Source: Xylophilus sp. GOD-11R
Lineage (GTDB): Bacteria; Pseudomonadota; Gammaproteobacteria; Burkholderiales; Burkholderiaceae_C
Reading direction: 5' to 3'
Length of the DNA: 64,000 nt
Assembly (NCBI RefSeq): GCF_033546935.1
Contig: NZ_CP137854.1
Location: 1,860,001 to 1,924,000 of the forward strand
Of this stretch, positions 41,406 to 49,796 are shown piece by piece. The translations under genes were made by a program, and so were the position numbers. Each line of letters opens with the position of its first letter. Within the stretch, counting starts at the first letter, position 1. Under the pieces are notes generated by a model that was not told the DNA's origin, did no database searches, and saw only the letters and a program-made list of their open reading frames with translations.

Positions 41406-43571
41406 ATGTCCTATCTCGTGCTCGCCCGCAAATACCGCTCCCGGAACTTCTCCGAAATGGTGGGGCAGGAGCACGTGGTGCAGGCCCTGTCCAATGCCCT
41501 GCAGACCCAGCGACTGCACCACGCTTACCTGTTCACCGGCACGCGCGGCGTGGGCAAGACCACGGTGTCGCGCATTTTGGCCAAGGCGCTCAACTGCACC
41601 GGCCCCGACGGCACCGGCGGCATCACCGATTCGCCTTGCGGCGTGTGCCAGGCCTGTCGCGACATCGACGCCGGCCGCTTCGTCGACTACACCGAACTCG
41701 ACGCGGCCTCCAACCGCGGCGTGGACGAGGTCCAGTCGCTGCTGGAGCAGGCGGTCTACAAGCCGGTGGCCGGTCGCTTCAAGGTGTTCATGATCGACGA
41801 GGTTCACATGCTCACCAACACCGCGTTCAACGCGATGCTGAAGACGCTGGAGGAGCCGCCCGAATACCTGAAATTCGTGCTCGCCACGACCGACCCGCAA
41901 AAGGTGCCGGTGACGGTGCTGTCGCGCTGCCTGCAGTTCAACCTGCGGCCCATGGCGCCCGAAACGGTCGAAACCCATCTGGCCGATGTGCTGGGCCGCG
42001 AGAGCGTTCCGGCCGACGCGCAGGCCATGCGCCTGCTGGCGCGGGCGGCGCGCGGTTCGATGCGCGATGCGCTGTCGCTCACCGACCAGGCCATCGCCTT
42101 CGGTGGCGGCGAGGTGCGCGAAGAGACGGTGCGCCGCATGCTCGGCAGCGTCGATCGGTCCCATGTTTTTCGCTTGATCGAGGCACTGGCCATGGGCGAC
42201 GGCCTGACGGTCGTCGAGACGGTGGAGGCCTTGCGCGCCAACGGGCTCTCGGCCGCGTCCACGCTCGAAGACATGGCGGCGGTGCTGCAGTCCATGGCGG
42301 TGATGCAGGCGGTGCCGCAACGCGCCGCTGCGCCCGCCGATGCCGAGGCGGCCGAAACCGTGCGGCTGGCCGACACGATGCCGGCCGACGAGACGCAACT
42401 GCTCTACAGCATCTGCATCCATGGCCGGGGCGAGCTGGGCCTGGCGCCCGACGAATACGCCGCGCTCACCATGGTGCTGCTGCGGCTGCTGGCCTTCAAG
42501 CCGGCGTCGGATGCGGCCTCGACGGAAAAAAAAACTCTGAAAGTCGCGCAGCGGCCGGTTGACGCGCCGTCTGCAGCGGTCGCGGCACCGGTCGAGAAGC
42601 CCGTGCCCGCGACGATCGCCGAGGTTCCGGTGCCTGCGCCGGTGGTTGTGGCCCCGTCGCCGGCCGAGCCTGCTGCGGTGGCCGAACCTGAGGTGACCGA
42701 GTCCCTGAGCGTCGATGTCGATCCGGACGGTGACGGCGATGTCGTCGTGCCGGCGCAAGACGTTGCCGAGCCTGTAACGGCTGTCGAAGTGGCCCGGTCG
42801 CCGGTCGAGTCCACACCGCCCGTCGCACCGGTCGATGCCGCGCCGGCGGCAACATCGCCGGCGTCGGCACGAGACGACAACGAACCGCCACCGTTTTTCG
42901 AGGACGGCGATCCGGGCGAGGCCGACTCGTCTGTGCCTGCTCCGCAGTCGCCACCTTCCCGTCCGCCGCTGGCGGCCTTGCCGGTACGCGAGTCCGGCCC
43001 GGGACCGGTATCGGGCGGGGCAGGGCGCGCCGAATCTGAAGCCGAGGCATCCGACGTGCTGTCGGTACCGGTCCGCCAGCAGCCGCTGGCCGGCCCGCGT
43101 ACCGGACCCCGCGCCGATGTCGCGGCCCCGGCCGCGACTTTTACGCCAACTGCGGAAGGCGAGGCCTGGTATGACACAGTGCGCGCGCTGGTGCGCGCCG
43201 AGGCGATCACCGCCCTGGTCCGTGAGCTCGCACTGCAGTCGCAACTGCTGGCGCGCGACGGCGCACACTGGATGCTGCGGGTGGAAAGCGCTTCGCTTAA
43301 CACGCCCAATACCCGTGAGCGGCTGCGTGCCGCGCTCGCGGCAGGCGGCCATGCCGATATGCTGTCGATCGAGGTCGGTACCGTCGTCGACAGCCCGGCG
43401 CGCCGCAACGCGGCCGCCGCTGCCGCGCGTCAGCGCCAGGCCGAGGAGATCGTCACCAACGATCCCTTCGTGCAGGAGATGATGCGCGACTTCGGGGCCA
43501 AGATCGTCCCTGGATCCCTCAAGGTCCGGCCGCTGCAGGACGCGGGCAGCAGTACCAGCACGGCGGCCTGA
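41406..43571 (+). CDS. dnaX: DNA polymerase III subunits tau and gamma
   Basis: 721 residues for tau. The AAA+ part has Walker A GTRGVGKT at 45-52, a zinc module (CTGPDG, then [11 protein letters not shown]), [12 protein letters not shown] (Walker B/sensor), and [22 protein letters not shown] (sensor 1, SRC motif). Domain III ends at about residue 370. Then comes a 200-residue acidic, proline-rich linker ([20 protein letters not shown]) and the C-terminal part that binds the helicase and polymerase ([18 protein letters not shown]). A nine-A tract at codons 374-377 can give the shorter gamma form. Loads the sliding clamp. Confidence 0.97.
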   Translation: MSYLVLARKYRSRNFSEMVGQEHVVQALSNALQTQRLHHAYLFTGTRGVGKTTVSRILAKALNCTGPDGTGGITDSPCGVCQACRDIDAGRFVDYTELDAASNRGVDEVQSLLEQAVYKPVAGRFKVFMIDEVHMLTNTAFNAMLKTLEEPPEYLKFVLATTDPQKVPVTVLSRCLQFNLRPMAPETVETHLADVLGRESVPADAQAMRLLARAARGSMRDALSLTDQAIAFGGGEVREETVRRMLGSVDRSHVFRLIEALAMGDGLTVVETVEALRANGLSAASTLEDMAAVLQSMAVMQAVPQRAAAPADAEAAETVRLADTMPADETQLLYSICIHGRGELGLAPDEYAALTMVLLRLLAFKPASDAASTEKKTLKVAQRPVDAPSAAVAAPVEKPVPATIAEVPVPAPVVVAPSPAEPAAVAEPEVTESLSVDVDPDGDGDVVVPAQDVAEPVTAVEVARSPVESTPPVAPVDAAPAATSPASARDDNEPPPFFEDGDPGEADSSVPAPQSPPSRPPLAALPVRESGPGPVSGGAGRAESEAEASDVLSVPVRQQPLAGPRTGPRADVAAPAATFTPTAEGEAWYDTVRALVRAEAITALVRELALQSQLLARDGAHWMLRVESASLNTPNTRERLRAALAAGGHADMLSIEVGTVVDSPARRNAAAAAARQRQAEEIVTNDPFVQEMMRDFGAKIVPGSLKVRPLQDAGSSTSTAA
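42526..42562 (+). other. dnaX slippage/frameshift site producing gamma
   Basis: Nine consecutive A residues (42526-42534) sit in GAA-AAA-AAA-ACT. A shift of -1 (or one extra A in the transcript) changes the reading to N-S-E-S-R-A-A-A-G and a TGA at 42560-42562. This gives a 385-residue product that ends exactly after domain III, which is what the gamma subunit should contain. A tract of nine A is also the type known for transcriptional slippage in Thermus dnaX. Confidence 0.65.
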
Positions 43572-43620
43572 TTTCCGTTTTCTTTCCGTTTTCCATCGCT
43601 TTGCAAGGATTTTTCGAATC

Positions 43621-43953
43621 ATGTTCAACAAGGGACAGCTCGCCGGCCTCATGAAGCAGGCCCAGGCCATGCAGGACAACCTGAAGAAGGCACAGGACGA
43701 ACTCGCCAATGTCGAGGTCGAGGGCGAATCCGGCGCCGGCCTGGTCAAGGTGCTGATGACCTGCAAGCACGACGTCAAGCGCATCACCATCGACCCCAGC
43801 CTGCTGGCCGAGGACAAGGACATGCTCGAAGACCTGGTGGCCGCTGCCTTCAATGCGGCAGTGCGCAAGGCCGAGGAGACCTCGCAGGAGAAGATGGGCA
43901 AGATCACCGCCGGCATGCCGGGCTTGCCTGGCGGCATGAAATTTCCCTTCTAG
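43621..43953 (+). CDS. ybaB: YbaB/EbfC nucleoid-associated protein
   Basis: 110 residues. [20 protein letters not shown], then [28 protein letters not shown] and GGMKFPF at the end are characteristic of YbaB. It is a small dimeric DNA-binding protein. The 49-base gap to dnaX and the order dnaX-ybaB-recR are conserved in proteobacteria. Confidence 0.96.
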   Translation: MFNKGQLAGLMKQAQAMQDNLKKAQDELANVEVEGESGAGLVKVLMTCKHDVKRITIDPSLLAEDKDMLEDLVAAAFNAAVRKAEETSQEKMGKITAGMPGLPGGMKFPF

Positions 43954-43961
43954 CTGTGGCT

Positions 43962-44100
43962 CTCCCCCAGGCTTGCCCACTGCGTGTGGCCGCCTACCCC
44001 CGTCCGGGGGCGGCGGGCTGGCTCGAAGGCTTGGATCTCCCCCAGGCTTGCCCACTGCGTGTGGCCGCCTACCCCCGTCCGGGGGCGGCGGGCTGGCTCG
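43962..44100 (+). repeat. Dispersed intergenic repeat, copies B and C in tandem (75-bp period)
   Basis: Two units start at 43962 and 44037. As read, the first 64 bases are identical: CTCCCCCAGGCTTGCCCACT, then GCGTGTGGCCGCC, TACCCCCGTCCGGGGG (hairpin) and CGGCGGGCTGGCTCG. The second unit runs on into GCGTAGCCTCGCTGCC, the part shared with the inverted copy at 15547-15620. The 43954-44221 stretch between ybaB and recR is otherwise gene-free. Confidence 0.85.
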
Positions 44101-44221
44101 GCGTAGCCTCGCTGCCACGCCTCAACGACAGTCGGCGCGCTGCGCGCCCTCCGGAGGGTGGGTATGGCGCTCGGCGGGCTCGGCATGGTTTCGCTGGTTG
44201 GAATTGAGCAGGGATGTACTG

Positions 44222-44812
44222 ATGGCTGATCTCGGGTCGGTCGACGCGCTGGTGTCGGCGCTTCGGCGCTTGCCGGGGGTGGGGGCGAAGTCGGCTTCGC
44301 GGATGGCTTTTCATTTGCTGCAGCACGATCGGGCGGGGGCCGAGTTGCTGTCGCAGGCGCTGCACCAGGCCACTTCCACCGTGCGGCATTGCGCGCGGTG
44401 TCATACCTTTACCGAGAGCGAGGTCTGCTCAGTTTGCAGCGATCCGGACCGCGACGCGACCCGGCTTTGCGTGGTGGAAACGCCGGCCGACCAGGCGGCG
44501 CTGGAACGTACCGGGGCGTTTCGCGGGCTTTACTTCGTGCTGATGGGGCGGCTTTCGCCGCTCGATGGCATCGGGCCGAAGGACATCGGACTGCAGCAGT
44601 TGTTCGACCGCGCCACCGACGGCGTGACCGCCGAGGTGATCCTGGCGACCAACTTCACCGCCGAGGGCGAGGCGACGGCACATGTGGTGGCCGAAGGGCT
44701 CAAGGCGCGCGGGCTGCGTACCACGCGACTGGCACGTGGCGTGCCGGCAGGCAGCGAGCTTGAATACGTGGACCTGGGCACCATCGCCCACGCGCTGGCC
44801 GACCGGCGCTGA
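44222..44812 (+). CDS. recR: Recombination mediator protein RecR
   Basis: 196 residues from the ATG at 44222 ([21 protein letters not shown]), preceded by AGGGA; the frame stays open upstream through the repeats. HhH motif ([15 protein letters not shown]), C4 zinc finger ([16 protein letters not shown]), Toprim domain starting [13 protein letters not shown], and the Walker-B-like end ([23 protein letters not shown]). RecR works with RecF/RecO to load RecA at gaps. Confidence 0.96.
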   Translation: MADLGSVDALVSALRRLPGVGAKSASRMAFHLLQHDRAGAELLSQALHQATSTVRHCARCHTFTESEVCSVCSDPDRDATRLCVVETPADQAALERTGAFRGLYFVLMGRLSPLDGIGPKDIGLQQLFDRATDGVTAEVILATNFTAEGEATAHVVAEGLKARGLRTTRLARGVPAGSELEYVDLGTIAHALADRR

Positions 44813-44835
44813 TACCCCCAACCGGAGTTTTTCCC

Positions 44836-45234
44836 ATGGCCGATGTCGCCCACCTGCCGCACTTCACCCTGGCCTACTGGTGCATTCTGGTGGCGGTGCT
44901 GATGCCGATCGTCTGTGCCGGCATCGCCAAGGCGGGCAAATTCGACAACCACGATCCGCGCACCTGGCTGTCGCAGCAGAAGGGCTACCGGGCGCGCGCC
45001 AATGCGGCGCAGACCAATTCGTTCGAGAACCTGCCGTTTTTCATCGGCGCGGTGGTCATCGCGCACCAGTTGCAGGCATCGCAGGGCTGGATCGACGGGC
45101 TGGCGCTGGCCTATATCGTGCTGCGCATCGCGTATGTCGCGTCCTACCTCGCCGATCTCGCCAGCCTGCGCAGCGCGCTCTACATGGGCGCTTTCTTCGT
45201 CAACGTCGGACTGCTGTTCGTCGGCTATCGCTGA
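44836..45234 (+). CDS. MAPEG family membrane protein
   Basis: 132 residues, four hydrophobic helices (FTLAYWCILVAVLMPIVCAGI; FFIGAVVIAHQL; LALAYIVLRIAYVASYLADL; ALYMGAFFVNVGLLFVGYR). A charged loop RARANAAQTNSFENLPFF lies after the first helix. The pattern 'RAxNAxxNxxENLPFF' is the signature of the bacterial MAPEG family (glutathione-transferase-like or eicosanoid synthase relatives). It is likely an inner-membrane protein. It follows recR by 23 bases and could be read from the same transcript. Confidence 0.87.
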   Translation: MADVAHLPHFTLAYWCILVAVLMPIVCAGIAKAGKFDNHDPRTWLSQQKGYRARANAAQTNSFENLPFFIGAVVIAHQLQASQGWIDGLALAYIVLRIAYVASYLADLASLRSALYMGAFFVNVGLLFVGYR

Positions 45235-45318
45235 AATCCGGCGCGACGGGTGCTGGTTAACCCGCAACGGGATGTCCCGGATTCGCCCCGTGCTGGTGCG
45301 GATTTAAGCTGATTCGCG

Positions 45319-46374
45319 ATGGCCTTCATCGATTCCTTTCGGCCGGGCCGCCGGGTGTTCACCGCCGGCGCGGCGCTCGGCGCGGCTGCGCTGGCCGTGC
45401 CGGTGCTGCGCGCGCAGACCAAACCCGAGAAGCCGCTGGTGCGTATCTCGGTCGGCGAAAAAGCCAGCCTCTACCACCTGCCGCTGACCATCGCCGAGCG
45501 CCTTGGCTACTTCACCACCGCCGGACTGCAGGTGCAGATCGACGACTATGGCACTGGCGCGGCCGCCATCCAGGCGCTGCTCTCCGGTCGGGCCGATGTG
45601 AGCGCGGGGGCGTTCAAGCACACGCTGAGCCTGCAGAGTCGCAACCAGTTCTGCACCGCTTTCGTGGTGCAGGGGCGCGCACCGCAGGTGGTCACCGCCG
45701 TATCGCTGCAGTCGCTGCCCGACTACCGACGTCTCGAGGACCTGCGCAACAAGCGCATCGGGGTGTCGGCCATGGGGGCCACCACGCACCTGGCCGCGAG
45801 CATGCTGCTGACGCGCGGCAACCTGCGGCCAAACGACATGACTTTCGTGCCCGTCGGGCTGGGCGCCTCCGCCGCCAAGGCTTTGCGCGACGGACAGATC
45901 GATGCGATCGCGACGCTCGATCCGCTGGTGACCCAGCTGGAGCAGAAGGGCGAGGTCTGCGTCATCAGCGACACCCGCACACTCAAGGACACGCGCTCGC
46001 TCTTCGGCGGCCCGATGCCGGCCGGCTGCCTGTATGCGCCCGAGGCCTTTCTGCGCCAGCGGCCGCAGACGGTGCAGGCGTTGACCGACGCGATGGTGCG
46101 TGCGCTCAAATGGCTGCAGACGGCCAGCCCCGGCGACATCGTGAAGACCGTGCCCGCCTACTACCTGCAGGAGGACCGGGCGCTCTACCTGGCGGCATTC
46201 CAGAAGGTGCGCGAGGCGATCTCGCCCGACGGCCTGCTGGCCGAGGACGGGCCGGCCACGGTGCTGCGTGCGGCCAGCGGTTTCGAGCCCGAGCTGGCCC
46301 AGGCGCATATCGACCTGCGCCGGCTCTACACCAACGATTTCGCCCGGCGCGCCAAGCAGCGGTTCGAAGCCTGA
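45319..46374 (+). CDS. ABC transporter substrate-binding protein, NitT/TauT type
   Basis: 351 residues. The N-terminus (GRRVFTAGAALGAAALAVPVLRAQ) is an export signal with twin arginines, either Sec or Tat. The mature part has VGEKASLYHLPLTIAERLGYF and AAIQALLSGRADVSAGAF, the pattern of SsuA/TauA/NMT1-like proteins that bind sulfonates, nitrate or thiamine precursors. No permease or ATPase gene lies next to it, so the partner must be elsewhere. Ligand unknown. Confidence 0.88.
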   Translation: MAFIDSFRPGRRVFTAGAALGAAALAVPVLRAQTKPEKPLVRISVGEKASLYHLPLTIAERLGYFTTAGLQVQIDDYGTGAAAIQALLSGRADVSAGAFKHTLSLQSRNQFCTAFVVQGRAPQVVTAVSLQSLPDYRRLEDLRNKRIGVSAMGATTHLAASMLLTRGNLRPNDMTFVPVGLGASAAKALRDGQIDAIATLDPLVTQLEQKGEVCVISDTRTLKDTRSLFGGPMPAGCLYAPEAFLRQRPQTVQALTDAMVRALKWLQTASPGDIVKTVPAYYLQEDRALYLAAFQKVREAISPDGLLAEDGPATVLRAASGFEPELAQAHIDLRRLYTNDFARRAKQRFEA

Positions 46375-46393
46375 CCGCGGCAGGCCGTCGGTT

Positions 46394-46735
46394 TCATTCG
46401 GCCTTGCTGGTAGCCGGCACGCTGGCCACGGACGCGGCCGTGCGCCCCTGCACCCTGGCCAGCTCGGCCTGCCACGAAGGTCCGCTGCGCGCGGCACGGT
46501 AAGCGGTCTTGCTGGCGGTGTAGCCGGGCACAGCGTCGTCGGCGGCCTGGCTGCCGGCATAGGCGGCGAGCCCCGAACGCAGCCACAGGTTGCGGTCGGC
46601 CTCGACTTCGGCGCGGCTGATGGCCGTTGCTTCGGCGGTGCTGGCGGCGGTCGTGCCCTGCGCGTGGACGGTGCCGGCAAAGGCGAGCGTGGCAGCAGCG
46701 GCGGAGAAAAAAGCGAGAGTCCGGAAGGTCTTCAT
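46394..46735 (-). CDS. Small secreted DUF4148-like protein
   Basis: 113 residues from the ATG at 46735. A clear signal peptide (MKTFRTLAFFSAAAATLAFAGTVHAQG) is followed by a short Ala-rich domain with ATAISRAEVEADRNLWLRSGLA, similar to the R-A-E-V-x-A-D pattern of DUF4148 in Burkholderiales. Convergent with the binding protein gene, 19 bases apart. Probably periplasmic; function unknown. Confidence 0.75.
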   Translation of the reverse strand: MKTFRTLAFFSAAAATLAFAGTVHAQGTTAASTAEATAISRAEVEADRNLWLRSGLAAYAGSQAADDAVPGYTASKTAYRAARSGPSWQAELARVQGRTAASVASVPATSKAE

Positions 46736-46856
46736 CTGGATGGTCCTTTGTCTTGGCCGTGGTCGCGGAAGTCGCGAACCACGGATGGCAGTCTGGACCC
46801 CCGTCTTGCGCCGCGATGTGCGCCAGCGCACCGGTTTTTTCAGATGGCGATTCGCG

Positions 46857-48491
46857 CTACAGCGTGGCGACGTGCAGCACGTCCAGCGGCTCGGCCCGGC
46901 CGCGCACGGCTACGCGCTCGCGCCGGCCCGGCAGCTCGGCCAGTCCGGCCTGCTCGGCGACGAATACCGACACCACCAGCCGCGAGGCCGATGTCTTGGC
47001 CTGGTCCTGCAGCCGGCTCGCGGTGTTGACCACTTCGCCGACCGCACTGAAGGTGGTGCTCTGCTGCCAGCCCACTTCGGCCACCACGGTGCGGCCGGCG
47101 TGCAGACCCATGCCGAAGTCGATGCGCTGGCCGAATTCGGCTTCGAAGTCCTGGCTCCAGGCCTGCAGGCGCCGGTCGATCAGCGTGGCGGCGGCCACGG
47201 CCTGACGACAGGCGGCAGGCAGGTCGGTTTCCAGGCCGAAGATGGCCATCACGCTGTCGCCGATGAACTGGTTGGCCACGCCGCCGCTGTCGCGCACCGC
47301 GCCGCCGACGATCTCGAAATAGCGGTCCAGCGTATAGACCAGGTCGAAGGGCCATTGGCGTTCGGACAGGCCCGACCAGCGCCGCAGGTCGACGAAGAGG
47401 ATGGCCACGTCGCGCTCGCGCCCGGCGCGGCCGGCGGCCTCGCGCGCGCCGGGCACGAAGATCGGCAGCACCGTGATGTCGGCTTCAGGCCGCAGCTGGC
47501 AGGCCAGACGGACATCGGCCGGTGCTCTCACGCGCGCCAGGGTGCGCGCCTCGTCGGGGCCGGGCGGCGGCAGGGCGCCGGGCGGGCCTTCCACCCGCAC
47601 CCGGCAGGTGGAGCAGCGCGCCCGGCCGCCGCAGATCGACAGATGCGGTATGCCGTGCATGCGGCTGGCTTCCAGAACGCTGGTGCCGCGCGCCACGCGC
47701 ACCTGGCGGCCCGGGTAACGCAGCCGGATCGACCCGCCCGCGCGACCGCGCGCCACCCGATGGCGCAGCGCACGGCCTGCCAGCAGCAGCCCGACCATGC
47801 CGGCGTAGACGACCATGGCTTCGCGGGCCACGCGGTTGACTTCGCGGCTTTCGGTGGCGTCGAGCATGCGGGCCGGGGCGTCGGTCCAGGCGATCTCGCG
47901 GCCCATGGCCAGAAAGCCGAGCGCGGCCAGCACCGGCAGCATCACGGCCAGGCAGACGAAGCCGGGCAACACGCGTTGCCAGGCCCGACGGGCACGCAGG
48001 GCCATGTGCACGCCCAGGCAGCCGTGCGCCCAGGCGGCGGCCATCATGCCCATCTGGAAGGCGGCGGCGTTCGGGCTCCACAGGCCACGCACCACACGGG
48101 CGTAGGTCGGGTCCAGACCGTAGGCCTCGTAGGCCCAGCGCATCGAGGCCAGATGGCCGGCCAGCAGCAGGGGCAGGGCGAAACCCAACAGCAGCCGCAC
48201 CGCCTCGGCCGGCGGCAATCGCAGGCTGCGGCGTTCCCACACGGCGGCGAAGGCGAGGGCCAGATGCACGCCGGCGGCGCCGTAGAGCAGGGCGGTGCCG
48301 GGCAGGCTGTGCCAGAAGCGGTGCGCGGCATCCAGCGCCGATTCGGCGGTGGCCAGCGAGACCAGGCCCAGGGCGTGGTCGAGCAGATGCAGGGCGACGT
48401 AGGCCAGCAGCACCAGGCCGCTGGTCCAGCGCAGGCCGCGCTGGGTGGGCAGGCGATCGCGGAGGGTGGGGCGGGCCGGTGCGTCTGTCAT
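46857..48491 (-). CDS. Membrane adenylate cyclase with six-helix anchor and [2Fe-2S] domain
   Basis: 544 residues from the ATG at 48491 (MTDAPARPTLRDRL). Six hydrophobic helices cover about 17-255, with histidines inside or at the ends (YVALHLLDHALG; GVHLALAF; LAGHLASMRW; AAWAHGCLGVHMAL), which suggests haem b ligation as in succinate-dehydrogenase-type anchors. A ferredoxin domain follows (CGGRARCSTCRVRV, final Cys in RLACQLRP), then a class III cyclase domain: metal Asp in AILFVDLRRWSGL and in FIGDSVMAIFG, and the Asn/Arg pair in VNTASRL. The usual substrate-contact Lys before IGD is Gln (NQFIGD). It diverges from a Crp-type gene, starts 43 bases apart. Membrane redox control of cAMP is an inference. 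Confidence 0.85.
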   Translation of the reverse strand: MTDAPARPTLRDRLPTQRGLRWTSGLVLLAYVALHLLDHALGLVSLATAESALDAAHRFWHSLPGTALLYGAAGVHLALAFAAVWERRSLRLPPAEAVRLLLGFALPLLLAGHLASMRWAYEAYGLDPTYARVVRGLWSPNAAAFQMGMMAAAWAHGCLGVHMALRARRAWQRVLPGFVCLAVMLPVLAALGFLAMGREIAWTDAPARMLDATESREVNRVAREAMVVYAGMVGLLLAGRALRHRVARGRAGGSIRLRYPGRQVRVARGTSVLEASRMHGIPHLSICGGRARCSTCRVRVEGPPGALPPPGPDEARTLARVRAPADVRLACQLRPEADITVLPIFVPGAREAAGRAGRERDVAILFVDLRRWSGLSERQWPFDLVYTLDRYFEIVGGAVRDSGGVANQFIGDSVMAIFGLETDLPAACRQAVAAATLIDRRLQAWSQDFEAEFGQRIDFGMGLHAGRTVVAEVGWQQSTTFSAVGEVVNTASRLQDQAKTSASRLVVSVFVAEQAGLAELPGRRERVAVRGRAEPLDVLHVATL

Positions 48492-48534
48492 GGGGAGCGC
48501 GTCAGCATAATTCAGTGCCACCGCCGAATGCCGC

Positions 48535-49266
48535 ATGAACACGCCTGTCCACCGATCCAGCCTCGCCCTGCGCACCGTCGCCTTGCTGGAGGGCCTGTCG
48601 GAGAGCCGTCTTGCGCGGCTGGCGCAGGACTGCCGCTGGCACCAGGTGGCGGCGCGCCATCCGCTGCTGCTGCGCTCGGCCGACGGGGCGGCAGCACGCG
48701 GCGAGCCGGAGGTGTTCTTCATCGTGTCCGGTCGGGTGCGGGTGGCCATCTACTCGGCGGCGGGGCGTCAGGTGACCTTCCGCGACCACGGGCCGGGCGA
48801 GCTCTTCGGTGACCTTGCCGCGATCGACGAGGGCCCGCGTTCGGCCGACGTGCACGCGCTGGAACCCAGCGTGGTGGCCAGCCTGGGGCGTGACGGTTTC
48901 CTGGCCCTGTTGCGCGACGAGCCGCTGGTGGCCGAACGCATGCTGCGGCGACTGGCGGCACTGGTGCGCGAGCTGAGCGACCGGGTGATCGACCTCAGCA
49001 CGCTGGCGGTGGGCGACCGGCTGCAGGCCGAGCTGCTGCGCCTGTCGCGCGAGGCCGGGGTGTCGGGCAACCAGGCGCGGCTCGATCCCGCGCCGCGCCA
49101 TGCGCCGCTGGCCAGCCGCATCAGCACCAACCGGGAGCAGGTCACCCGCGAGCTGGCATCGCTCACCCGCGCGGGCCTGCTGCGCAAGGAGGGCGCGGCG
49201 CTGGTGGTGACCGATGTCGAGCGCCTTGCCGGCCAGGTGGCCGCGGCGCGCGACGGATCGGCGTGA
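48535..49266 (+). CDS. Crp/Fnr family transcription regulator with cNMP-binding motif
   Basis: 243 residues. The cyclic-nucleotide domain contains VFFIVSGRVRVAIYS and the phosphate-binding cassette GELFGDLAAIDEGPRSADVHA, with the key Arg present, so cAMP binding is likely. The C-terminal winged helix has HAPLASRISTNREQVTRELA and LTRAGLLRKEGAAL. No Fnr-type cysteine cluster is present. Its divergent neighbour is the adenylate cyclase, which suggests a local signal pair. The DoxX gene converges on it and ends seven bases downstream. Confidence 0.92.
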   Translation: MNTPVHRSSLALRTVALLEGLSESRLARLAQDCRWHQVAARHPLLLRSADGAAARGEPEVFFIVSGRVRVAIYSAAGRQVTFRDHGPGELFGDLAAIDEGPRSADVHALEPSVVASLGRDGFLALLRDEPLVAERMLRRLAALVRELSDRVIDLSTLAVGDRLQAELLRLSREAGVSGNQARLDPAPRHAPLASRISTNREQVTRELASLTRAGLLRKEGAALVVTDVERLAGQVAAARDGSA

Positions 49267-49273
49267 CGCTGGC

Positions 49274-49711
49274 CTAGTTGAAGCGGCCGGCGCTGCCGCC
49301 GAGGCTGAAGCGGCCGGCGCCGAGCAAGGCCACCGTCACCGCGGTGAACAGGAAGAAGCCCTGCAGCTCGAGCGCCCAGCCGCCCTGCTTGCCCAGGGTG
49401 AAGATCTGGCTGAGATGCACCAGGCTGAAGGCGACCAGCATGTTGACGACGATGATCAGCGCCGCCGGCCGGGTGAACAGGCCGACGATGACCAGCGCCG
49501 GCGCAATGACTTCGCCGATGTAGACGCCGTAGGCCACGAAGGAGGGCAGCCCGGCCTGCTGCACCAGTCCGAGCACGAAGCCCGGGCCGCTCTGCAGCTT
49601 GGCGATGCCGTGCAGCAGCGTGAGGATGCCCAGGGTCAGGCGCAGGACCAGGCGGGCCCAGTCGTCGCGGGAAAACTGCGCGCTCGGCGCGGTGGTGGTG
49701 ATGGTGCTCAT
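49274..49711 (-). CDS. DoxX family membrane protein
   Basis: 145 residues from the ATG at 49711. Four hydrophobic helices: LVLRLTLGILTLLHGIAKL, FVAYGVYIGEVIAPALVIVGL, PAALIIVVNMLVAFSLVHL and GFFLFTAVTVALLGAGRFSL. The pattern 'R..LG...L.HG..KL' is that of DoxX/DoxD quinol-oxidase-related proteins, whose role is poorly defined. It lies upstream of the cytochrome c gene of the dehydrogenase cluster (85 bases) on the same strand but without overlap. Confidence 0.87.
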   Translation of the reverse strand: MSTITTTAPSAQFSRDDWARLVLRLTLGILTLLHGIAKLQSGPGFVLGLVQQAGLPSFVAYGVYIGEVIAPALVIVGLFTRPAALIIVVNMLVAFSLVHLSQIFTLGKQGGWALELQGFFLFTAVTVALLGAGRFSLGGSAGRFN

Positions 49712-49796
49712 GTCGGTTCGGGTGGTCGTGGTCGGAACAGCCGCCAGTCTGACTCCGGCGACCACCCGCCGTATGTGCGTAAAAGCACCGATTGGG

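Noticed and set aside
41321..42562. Arg-rich reading in the dnaX -1 frame as a separate gene
   Set aside because: Only its last nine codons matter, as the end of gamma after slippage; the rest is a shadow of dnaX.
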